Below, piece after piece: positions 17,860 to 24,188 of a DNA stretch of 38,798 nucleotides (positions are counted from its first letter, which is position 1; each line of letters begins with the position of its first letter). The stretch comes from Candidatus Binataceae bacterium (GTDB lineage: Bacteria > Desulfobacterota > Binatia > Binatales > Binataceae): positions 1 through 38,798 of the forward strand of contig DATJXN010000020.1 in assembly GCA_035500095.1 (NCBI GenBank). The letters are read 5' to 3'. The position numbers were made by a program, and so were the translations under genes. Below the pieces are notes generated by a model. The model was not told where the DNA came from. It saw nothing but the letters and a program-made list of their open reading frames with translations, and made no database searches.

Positions 17860-19011
17860 TCAGGCGCCGGCGTGAAGCTTGATCAGTTCAAGCGTTACCT
17901 CGGCGCTCGCGGCCATGTCGCGCACGTCGAGCCATTCGCGCACCGTATGGATGTCGCGCATGCCGGTGCCGAGGTTGGCGACCACCAGGCCCCGCTGATT
18001 GAGGATGTTGGCGTCGCATCCGCCGCCCGTCGCTTGCGGCCTGACTTCGCGGCCCAGACGGCGCGCCGCCTCGATCACCTTGAGCACGATCGGCGCGTCC
18101 TCGGGCACGTTCATCGCGGCGTAGGAGGGTACGCTGCGATAGTCCAGCTCGGCGCGCACGGTTTTGCCGTCGACCGTCACCGCCGCGCGCGCCACCGCGT
18201 CCTTGAAGCACCCGATCATGTGCTCGACCTGGGCCGCGAGCTTAAGCGGATCGCTCGAGCGCGCCTCGCCCCTCACGACGACCTCATTGGGCACGATATT
18301 GCCCGCGCGGCCGCCCTCGATAGTACCCAGGTTGGCGGTGGTCTCGGCGTCGATTCGCCCCAGGTGCATCCCGGCGATCGCTTCGGCCGCGATCTTGATC
18401 GCCGAAAGGCCGCGCTCGGGCGCCATCCCCGCATGCGCCTCATACCCGCGCACGGTGAAGCGCAGGCCCTGCGCCCCGGCCCCGCGCACGAAGAGGTAAC
18501 CGGGCGAGTCGCTGTCGAAGACCAGGCCCTCGCGCGCGCGGAGCAGGCTTAGATCGAGATTGCGCGCGCCCTGCAGCCCGATCTCCTCGCACACCGTGAA
18601 CACGGCGTCGATCGGCCCGTGCGGAATATTCCGCTCGCGCAACTGATGCAGCACTTCGCAGATGATCGCGCATCCCGACTTGTCGTCGCCGCCGAGCACC
18701 GTGGTGCCGTCAGTGCGGATGACGTCGCCGTCCACCACCGGCTTCACGCCCTCGCCCGGAACGACGGTATCCATGTGCGCGCAGAGGAGCAGGGGCGCCA
18801 CGCCGTCGCGCGTCGCGTCGAGATGGGCGATCAGGTTGCCGCAGTTGCCGCGGACCTTGTCGGCGGCGCCGTCGAAGCGGCAGCGCAGGCCCGCGCTTTC
18901 GAGTTCGCGCACGAGCCTGAGCGCGATGTCGCGCTCGCGCCGCGAGAGCGAGTCGATCTGGACGATTTCGAGGAACAGTTGCTTGAGACGCGCAAGGTTG
19001 ATCGCCGCCAT
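17860..19011 (-). CDS. M20-family metallopeptidase (PepT-like)
   Basis: A 383-residue zinc exopeptidase or amidohydrolase of the M20 family, closest in look to the tripeptidase T-like group. Expected di-zinc site residues are visible: His and Asp in LCAHMDTV, Asp in LGGDDKSG, Glu-Glu in VCEEIGLQG, Asp in VFDSDSPG and a late His in MRDIHTVREW. GYEAHAGMAPERG marks the dimerisation domain. ATG at 19011 begins MAAINLARLKQLFLEIV, typical of the family; the frame is open to 19077, adding 22 unlikely residues. It lies 86 nt after a ferritin-like gene in the same run. Cleavage of a peptide or amide-linked metabolite imported by the neighbouring MFS is a guess. Confidence 0.88.
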   Translation of the reverse strand: MAAINLARLKQLFLEIVQIDSLSRRERDIALRLVRELESAGLRCRFDGAADKVRGNCGNLIAHLDATRDGVAPLLLCAHMDTVVPGEGVKPVVDGDVIRTDGTTVLGGDDKSGCAIICEVLHQLRERNIPHGPIDAVFTVCEEIGLQGARNLDLSLLRAREGLVFDSDSPGYLFVRGAGAQGLRFTVRGYEAHAGMAPERGLSAIKIAAEAIAGMHLGRIDAETTANLGTIEGGRAGNIVPNEVVVRGEARSSDPLKLAAQVEHMIGCFKDAVARAAVTVDGKTVRAELDYRSVPSYAAMNVPEDAPIVLKVIEAARRLGREVRPQATGGGCDANILNQRGLVVANLGTGMRDIHTVREWLDVRDMAASAEVTLELIKLHAGA

Positions 19012-19097
19012 AGAGGGCTTTTGTATCGCGATTGGCGCCGCGCTTTCCACCGCGCGGCCTGCCGATCGCGAGAACAAGAGAACGACGCGCTCGCGCG

Positions 19098-19862
19098 TCA
19101 GTAGGCGGCGCTCGCGCGCGCGGCCGCGATCAGGCGGTCGATTTCCTCCTCGGTGAAGCCGGCGAGAAGCCGTGCCTCGCGGGCGATCGTGATGGTCTGT
19201 GAATCCTTTTCCACGTCGTCGAGCGCCTTGCGCGCGCCGCGCGCGTTGAACAGGTCATCGACGCTGTCCTGGAACTCCTGCGCGCGCCGCAGCCGCTCGG
19301 GGTCGCCTTCGGTCAGCTTGCGCATCCACTTCGAGCCCATCCGCACGTGGGTGATTTCGTCGGCCAGCACGTAGTCCACCGCGCGCTCGATAATCCGGTC
19401 GCCGTTTTTCTGCGCAATCCGGATCAGCTGATCGAAGACGTCGCAGGCGAGCCCCTCGAGGCCGCGGTTGATCCCGGCGACGCGCGCGGCGGGGTCGTCG
19501 GCGAGCGTGCAGCGCCACAGAATTTCGGTCTCGGGATAATCGCCCGGCTCGGCGCCCAGGTATTGCAGCAGGCGCATGAAAATCTCGCTGTGGCGCGACT
19601 CGTCCCATACCTGGCGCGCCATGTCGAGCTGAAATTCCCACGGCGCGTCGGGAAAGTCGAAGAGCGTCCGCCCTGCCGCTTCCATCGCCTGCAGTTCGCC
19701 GGCAAAAATGCCGTGCAGGCGCACGCGCAGCGCCTCCTCGTCGAAAGGCATCACGCGCTCGTCGAGGCCCTGCTCCTCGCGAATCTCGCGCATCCTGCGC
19801 GCGCGCAACAGGACGAAGTTGTCGGGACGCGCGAGGCGGTCGGCGGGAATCATTTTCTGCAT
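19098..19862 (-). CDS. Ferritin-like (DUF455-type) di-iron protein, copy 1
   Basis: A 254-residue all-helical protein with the ferritin-like four-helix pattern. Probable di-iron ligands: E56 (or E61) in GELQAMEAAG, E88-x-x-H91 in WDESRHSEI, E136 in GLEGLACDVF and E169-x-x-H172 in ADEITHVRMG. The overall sequence resembles DUF455 (COG2833) proteins, whose chemistry is not established. It is a close paralogue of the next gene upstream (19916-20716), sharing MQKMI at the start, PDAPWEFQLDMARQVWDESRH and the ARE-RLL-GF-EEIDRL tail. It lacks a signal peptide, so it acts in the cytoplasm. Oxidase, oxygenase or iron-handling roles are all open. Confidence 0.85.
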   Translation of the reverse strand: MQKMIPADRLARPDNFVLLRARRMREIREEQGLDERVMPFDEEALRVRLHGIFAGELQAMEAAGRTLFDFPDAPWEFQLDMARQVWDESRHSEIFMRLLQYLGAEPGDYPETEILWRCTLADDPAARVAGINRGLEGLACDVFDQLIRIAQKNGDRIIERAVDYVLADEITHVRMGSKWMRKLTEGDPERLRRAQEFQDSVDDLFNARGARKALDDVEKDSQTITIAREARLLAGFTEEEIDRLIAAARASAAY

Positions 19863-19915
19863 GATGGTGGGGTCCTTCCCTTTCCGTTATATCAGGCCGC
19901 CGCCGGGCACCACGC

Positions 19916-20716
19916 TCAGTAGGCCGAACTGCGGGCGGCGGCCTTCATCAGGCGGTCGATCTCCTCGTCGCTGAAGCCCGTCAGAAGCCGCGTCTCGCGC
20001 GAGATCGTGAGCGTCGCGTCGAAGTCCATCTGGCGATCGCCGAGCATCAAGGGCACCTGCGGCGCATCCTCCCTGGAGGTGCGGAAGCCGTCGAAATTGA
20101 ACAGCGCGTCGATATTGTCCTGGAACTGCTGCGCGTGCTCCAGGCGCTCGGGTTCGCCTTCGGTCAGCTTGCGCATCCACTTCGAGCCCATCCGCACGTG
20201 GGTAATCTCGTCGGCGAGCACGTAGTCGACCGCGCGCTCGATAAACGGGTCGCCCATCTTCTGCCCCATCCGGATGATCTGCTCGAAGACGTCGCAGGCG
20301 AGTCCCTCGAGGCCGCGGTTGATTCCGGCGACGCGGCAGGCCGGGTCGTCGACCTGCGTGCACGACCACAGGATTTCGCTTTCGGGAAATTCGCCGAGGT
20401 AGGAGCCGACGTACTCGAGGAGCTTGGAGAAAATTTCGGCGTGGCGTGATTCGTCCCACACCTGGCGCGCCATGTCGAGCTGAAACTCCCACGGCGCGTC
20501 GGGGAAATCGAACAGCGTCCGTCCGGCCGCCTCCATCGCCTGCATCTCGCCGGTGGCGATTCCGTGCAGCCGCCCCTTGAGGAAATCCTCCTCGAGCGGC
20601 ATCACGTTGTTGGGTGGAATTCCCTGGTCGATGCGCGCTTCGCGGATGCGCTCGACCGGGACGAGAATGATTTCGTCGGGCCGCGCGAGCCGGTCAACCG
20701 CGATCATCTTTTGCAT
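19916..20716 (-). CDS. Ferritin-like (DUF455-type) di-iron protein, copy 2
   Basis: A 266-residue paralogue of the downstream gene with the same ligand set: E57, E89-x-x-H92, E137 and E170-x-x-H173. It differs mainly by an insertion after residue 205 (FDGFRTSREDAPQVPLML). ATG 20716 is chosen because MQKMIAVDRLARPDE matches the start of the paralogue and GGAGACAG lies upstream; the frame extends to 20785 with no support. 53 nt separate it from copy 1 and 37 nt from the NTF2-like gene. The tandem arrangement points to duplication followed by divergence, perhaps a heteromeric complex. Confidence 0.85.
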   Translation of the reverse strand: MQKMIAVDRLARPDEIILVPVERIREARIDQGIPPNNVMPLEEDFLKGRLHGIATGEMQAMEAAGRTLFDFPDAPWEFQLDMARQVWDESRHAEIFSKLLEYVGSYLGEFPESEILWSCTQVDDPACRVAGINRGLEGLACDVFEQIIRMGQKMGDPFIERAVDYVLADEITHVRMGSKWMRKLTEGEPERLEHAQQFQDNIDALFNFDGFRTSREDAPQVPLMLGDRQMDFDATLTISRETRLLTGFSDEEIDRLMKAAARSSAY

Positions 20717-20753
20717 GAGGCTGTCTCCGTTCCGAAACGGCAGGCGTTCATTT

Positions 20754-21140
20754 TCAGCGTGTCCAGGCGGTGCGTCCGCTCGCAAGATTGTACGCTTCCC
20801 AGATGACCCAGCGCCCCTCGTGCTCGCCCAGCCGGAGCTGGAGCGTGAAGGGCGCGGCGCTTTCGCCGAAGAGCCGCGCCTTGACGTAGTAGTGATGGTT
20901 GACCTTGGCGTGCGCGATGATTTTGTGACGCTGGTAGGCGCCGGACGCGATCGCGTCGATGAGGCCGCGCAGTTCGGCGGCCGCCCTGGGGATCACCAGC
21001 GCCTCGAGCTCCGCGCGCCGGTCCGAGGCGAGCAGCTGCAGGATATGGCCGGCGGCCGCGAGCATCGCGTGCGGCACGATGAAACGCTCCGCGATCGGCT
21101 GGGGCCCTATCGCGCTCGCTCGATTCCCGAGATCCGGCAT
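20754..21140 (-). CDS. NTF2-like protein, copy 1
   Basis: A 128-residue protein with the NTF2/SnoaL-like pattern: N-terminal helices (ERFIVPHAMLAAAGHILQLL), then strands ending in FTLQLRLGEHEGRWVIWEAYNL. NTF2-like folds serve as small-molecule hydroxylating, isomerising or dehydrating enzymes or as binding modules; no catalytic set can be read here. It is clearly related to the neighbouring 132-residue gene (both have helix pair, 'RW-I-EA-Y' final strand). ATG 21140 has GAGGAG 7 nt upstream. 22 nt from the upstream gene. Confidence 0.7.
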   Translation of the reverse strand: MPDLGNRASAIGPQPIAERFIVPHAMLAAAGHILQLLASDRRAELEALVIPRAAAELRGLIDAIASGAYQRHKIIAHAKVNHHYYVKARLFGESAAPFTLQLRLGEHEGRWVIWEAYNLASGRTAWTR

Positions 21141-21162
21141 CGAAATTCTCCTCGACGGTGCC

Positions 21163-21561
21163 TCATCGATTTTCCCCGGCCGTCCCGGCGCTGCTCCAGG
21201 CGGCCGGCCGCGGACGTTTGACGCCGCTCCACGGCGTGTGCGCGGGGGGGAAATATTCGGCCTCGGCGATCTGCCAGCGGCCGTCGCCCTCGCGTGCCCA
21301 TCGAATCTGCATCAGCGCGCTGCCCTGCGCGCCGATGAAGCGCACCTTGGAGATGTACTGCGTGCCGAGCCGCGCGAGTGCCGGCGTCGTGTAGCCGTCG
21401 AATGGCCCCACGCTCGCGGCGGCGTCTATCGCGACGCGATAGGCTTCGAGAGCCGTCGGCCTGACGCAGCCTTCGGCCGCGCCGGCATCGCCCGCGACCA
21501 CCGCCCGCGCGTGCGCGCCGATCGCCTCGAGCAGTTCGGGGACCTTTTCCTGCGGCCTCAT
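21163..21561 (-). CDS. NTF2-like protein, copy 2
   Basis: A 132-residue protein that aligns by eye with the next gene: helices KVPELLEAIGAHARAVVAGD, then strands including YISKVRFIGAQGSALMQIRW and GRWQIAEAEYFPPAH. The ATG at 21561 overlaps the stop of the ferritin-like gene upstream (ATGA on the minus strand), so the two are probably co-translated. The larger open frame reaching 22005 is a shadow of that gene. Function unknown. Confidence 0.7.
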   Translation of the reverse strand: MRPQEKVPELLEAIGAHARAVVAGDAGAAEGCVRPTALEAYRVAIDAAASVGPFDGYTTPALARLGTQYISKVRFIGAQGSALMQIRWAREGDGRWQIAEAEYFPPAHTPWSGVKRPRPAAWSSAGTAGENR

Positions 21562-22178
21562 CGGCTGCGTCCAAGACCTCGCGGCTCTTCGCGATCCCGT
21601 TCCGTCCCGGTGATGCCGCCAGAGGCGGCGAGCAATTCCTCCAGCCGGGCTTGCCAGTTCGCGGCGCGGCGATGCTTTTCGGGCGTATCGAGCAGGTTGT
21701 CGAGCAGGACGAGGCCGCGCTCGATGTGGCGCTTCTCGTCGTCGAGCAGGTGCGCGAGGATCCTGAGAGTGGGCGGTTCGTAGACCGGGTTGGCGGCGGT
21801 GACGTGGGCGCTGTAATGGGCCACCAGGTGCGGCTTCAGCACGCGGTAGATGCCGGCCGCGCGCTCGATCGTATCCTCCCACTGCTCCTTGTCCTCGATC
21901 GCGTTGATGAAGGCGACGAAGGATTCGTTGGGCGGGCGCGAAACCTGGGCCTGCGAGCGCAATTCGCCAAGGCGCTTGCCGAGCGCGTCGGCGTGGAGCG
22001 CGCATTCGTAAACCTGGCGCGCCATCTCGAGCTTGACCGGAATTTCCGGCGTAAGCGCGATCCAGCCCGCCATCATCCGCATCATGCGCTCCTCGGCGTA
22101 GCGGTAGTTCATGATGAACCCGGCGCTCTGCTTCACGCTGTACACGCCCTCGAGCGTGCGCCGATCGTAGAGTTCCAT
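21558..22178 (-). CDS. Diverged ferritin-like protein
   Basis: A 206-residue helical protein, first structural gene after tetR. The segment EMARQVYECALHADALG lines up with DMARQVWDESRHSEIF of the two larger paralogues, so it belongs to the same ferritin-like group. A C-terminal E148-x-x-H151 (DDEKRHIERG) is intact, but the other motif reads E58-C-A-L-H62: the Glu of the ExxH pair is Cys59, with a Glu one position earlier. E29/E30 in RYAEERMM could supply another carboxylate. Metal binding is therefore uncertain. Cytoplasmic; function unknown. Confidence 0.75.
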   Translation of the reverse strand: MELYDRRTLEGVYSVKQSAGFIMNYRYAEERMMRMMAGWIALTPEIPVKLEMARQVYECALHADALGKRLGELRSQAQVSRPPNESFVAFINAIEDKEQWEDTIERAAGIYRVLKPHLVAHYSAHVTAANPVYEPPTLRILAHLLDDEKRHIERGLVLLDNLLDTPEKHRRAANWQARLEELLAASGGITGTERDREEPRGLGRSR

Positions 22179-22197
22179 AGACCCGTGTTTCCGCCTT

Positions 22198-22857
22198 TCA
22201 GATTTCCGCGCCGCGCGCGGCGGGGTTGAAGAAACGGCCCTCGACCAGCGCCGCGATCTGCCGCCAGTAGATTTCCTTGTCGGTTTTTCCCAGGTAGTCC
22301 GCGCCCATCGCCCATCCCGAGCACAGCATGTGCACCGCCTGGACGACGCTCCGCAGGTCGTCGTAAACGATCACGCCCATCCGGCGCCCGCGCTCGAGCA
22401 CGTTCTCGATCGTGGAGGTGTAGCGGCCGACGATCTGCTTGAGCGCGGCGCGATAGTCGGGGCGGCGCGCCAGGTAGCGCACCTCCTGGTTCAGCACGCA
22501 GAACGCCTCACGGTAGCGGTCGATCACGTCGATCGCCGCGCGCATCAGCTCAAGCAGCTCGCGGCGCGGCTCGCCGCGGCTCTTGCCGCGGATCTGCGGC
22601 AGCATCTCGGCCAGCTCGGCGACCATCGATTCGGCGAGCAGCAGCAGGATGTCGTCCTTGCTCTGCAGGTAGACGTAGATCGAGCCTGCGGCCAATCCGG
22701 CTTCGAGCGCAATCTCCTTGACCGTGGCCTCGTGAAACGACTTGTGCTCGAGCACGCGGCAGGCGGCGGCGAAGATCTGCTGGCGGCGCGCGCGGACCAG
22801 CGCCTCGTCCTGATTCTGCGTTCTCAGCTGGGTCTGGGTTTTGAGCGGCTCGGGCAT
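22198..22857 (-). CDS. TetR-family transcriptional regulator
   Basis: A 219-residue repressor-type regulator. The N-terminal helix-turn-helix covers about residues 22-68 (ARRQQIFAAACRVL, then ATVKEIALEAGLAAGSIYVYLQSKDDI), the standard TetR pattern. The C-terminal ligand-binding half has TetR-like helices (VIDRYREAFCVLNQEVRYLA, IVGRYTSTIENVLERGRRMG). It heads the minus-strand run, 19 nt before the diverged ferritin-like gene, so it probably controls the whole operon together with itself. A candidate operator is at 22987-23000. Inducer unknown. Confidence 0.92.
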   Translation of the reverse strand: MPEPLKTQTQLRTQNQDEALVRARRQQIFAAACRVLEHKSFHEATVKEIALEAGLAAGSIYVYLQSKDDILLLLAESMVAELAEMLPQIRGKSRGEPRRELLELMRAAIDVIDRYREAFCVLNQEVRYLARRPDYRAALKQIVGRYTSTIENVLERGRRMGVIVYDDLRSVVQAVHMLCSGWAMGADYLGKTDKEIYWRQIAALVEGRFFNPAARGAEI

Positions 22858-23221
22858 GGTTCGCGATGCCTCTATCTGGAGCGGAGGTCGGGGAGAAGAT
22901 TGCCGGGCGCCGGCAGGGCGTGATGCCGTGGCGGGCGAGGCCTGAGGCGGCTCTGATGCAGATGCTCCTGCGGTTGAGAGCTAATGAATGAACGTTCATT
23001 TGTCAACCGCCCAGTCTATGCAAGCAGGCGAAAAGCTGCACGCCGGTCCTGCTTCAAGACGGTCAGCGGGTCGTCTTTTCTGCATTTCAAAATGCAATCC
23101 ATCAGGCGTTTTGCAGCAAGGCGGCGCGTTCAACTCGTTGTCCCGTGCCGGCTCCAGCAGCCGATTAGCTCGCGTTTCCCAGCGCATTTTCACGGTATGG
23201 AACTTGCGCCGACGAACGGTC
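22858..23221. other. Divergent intergenic region between tetR and 23222 gene
   Basis: 364 nt without a convincing gene. It holds the TetR palindrome (22987-23000) and a TTGACA -35 box on the minus strand (23001-23006). A 16-nt inverted repeat, TGCATTT-CA-AAATGCA, lies at 23081-23096 and could be a second protein-binding site. No promoter for the plus-strand gene is clear. Confidence 0.5.
22987..23006 (-). promoter_or_regulatory. TetR operator with overlapping -35 box
   Basis: AATGAACGTTCATT (22987-23000) is a perfect 14-bp palindrome, the size and style of TetR-family operators. On the minus strand a perfect TTGACA (23006-23001) abuts it, so the palindrome fills the promoter spacer; the -10 is weak (TAGCTC at 17 nt). 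A repressor here would block tetR and the genes behind it. The site lies 130 nt upstream of the tetR start. Confidence 0.7.
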
Positions 23222-23650
23222 ATGAAGCTATGGCGCATCGGTGAGAAATCGCCCGCTCGGGAGACGATTTCGCTCAAGCACGACTTCGTGATCGGACCGC
23301 AGCGTTACAGCGAGCTGTTCGGGCGGCCGGCGCGGCTCTACCACTGCGTTCGATGTAAGTGGAGCTTTCTGGTCGGCGGAAGCAAGGTCGTGGTCCTCGA
23401 CGAGCATCAGAAGCCGATCGTCGGCGAGGAAAGTCTCAAGCGATTCAATTCGCTCGGCCAAGGCCCGTGCCCGGTCCTCGAAGCCTTCATGTCGGCGGCA
23501 TTGGGCACCGGCCAGGCTCCACGCGTGGGGTCTCAGAACGGACTGGGGAAGCCCGCCCGAATGGCTCCCTTCCCCATTCCCGCGCCGACGGCGCGGTCGC
23601 GGCCCGTCCTGCGTCTGCTCGGCCGGATGCGCGCGAATTTCGCAAAATAG
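23222..23650 (+). CDS. Hypothetical protein with one CxxC pair
   Basis: A 142-residue protein starting MKLWRIGEKSPARETISLKH at ATG 23222; the frame is open further upstream to 22988 but that part overlaps the regulatory palindrome. It has C42-V-R-C45 in a short strand-rich segment (YHCVRCKWSFLVGGSKVVVLD) resembling half of a zinc ribbon, and a further Cys in GQGPCP. The C-terminal third is basic, Pro-rich and probably disordered. I do not recognise the family. Coding is supported by a conserved-looking N-terminal half but no good ribosome site. Confidence 0.5.
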   Translation: MKLWRIGEKSPARETISLKHDFVIGPQRYSELFGRPARLYHCVRCKWSFLVGGSKVVVLDEHQKPIVGEESLKRFNSLGQGPCPVLEAFMSAALGTGQAPRVGSQNGLGKPARMAPFPIPAPTARSRPVLRLLGRMRANFAK

Positions 23651-23852
23651 CGGCGGCTGGCCTGGCCCGCTCCGTTCCCGGCACTGTCCAGTTTACCGCG
23701 CGCACGCCCGCCATGCGGCGGCGCCGGCCGCCATGATGATCAGACCTGTCTGAACCGGCCGAATTCGGCAACGCGCATCGATAATCGACAATCGCCGCAT
23801 CAGGCGCCGGCGGCGTTCGCGCGACGATGTGGACAGCACGCCGATCCGCACG

Positions 23853-23871
23853 TACCATACCCCCTATGGTA
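23853..23871 (+). promoter_or_regulatory. CsoR/RcnR-type operator
   Basis: TACCATACCCCCTATGGTA: two 7-bp inverted arms (TACCATA / TATGGTA) around a C5 tract. A G/C tract flanked by A/T-rich inverted repeats is the known operator form of the CsoR/RcnR family (RcnR uses TACT-G6-N-AGTA). It ends 20 nt before the sensor's start codon, which supports autoregulation and control of the ATPase gene. A TATAGA at 23870-23875 may be part of the -10 region. Confidence 0.75.
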
Positions 23872-23891
23872 TAGAGGGAGGTGCCTTTCGC

Positions 23892-24170
23892 GTGGGCCAC
23901 ACGATCAAGGAAAAAAACAAGCTGCTCGCCAGAGTCCGCCGCGTGCGCGGACAGATCGAGGCGGTCGAGCGCGCGCTCGCAGACGAACGGGGTTGCACCG
24001 ACGTGCTTCACCTGGTGGTCGCGGCGCGCGGCGCGATGAACAGCCTGATGGCCAAGATCATCGCCGATCACGTCCGCATGCACGTCGTCGATCCGGCGCG
24101 CGAACGCGGCTCCGCCCGCGCCCAGGGCGCGCAGGAGCTGATCGACGTAGTGCAGGCTTACCTCAAGTAG
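23892..24170 (+). CDS. RcnR-type metal-sensing repressor (CsoR/RcnR family)
   Basis: A 92-residue all-helical repressor that releases DNA on binding metal. GTG 23892 is chosen because it gives (M)GHTIKEKNKLLARVRRVRGQ, matching the RcnR start, with GGGAGG upstream; an ATG at 23829 would run through the operator. Numbered from this start the four RcnR nickel/cobalt ligands are all in place: His3, Cys35, His60 and His64. FrmR and CsoR have different sets, so a Ni/Co-type sensor is predicted. It is 18 nt before a P-type ATPase gene, its likely target. Confidence 0.9.
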   Translation: MGHTIKEKNKLLARVRRVRGQIEAVERALADERGCTDVLHLVVAARGAMNSLMAKIIADHVRMHVVDPARERGSARAQGAQELIDVVQAYLK

Positions 24171-24188
24171 CCACGAGGGGTTGGCGAG

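Noticed and set aside
16523..17875. 450-residue plus-strand frame opposite the MFS gene
   Set aside because: Composition is Arg/His/Glu-rich and lacks motifs, while the minus strand gives 12 membrane helices and MFS loops.
23651..23852. Possible gene or RNA between the hypothetical gene and the CsoR-type operator
   Set aside because: No plausible start, ribosome site or RNA fold was seen.
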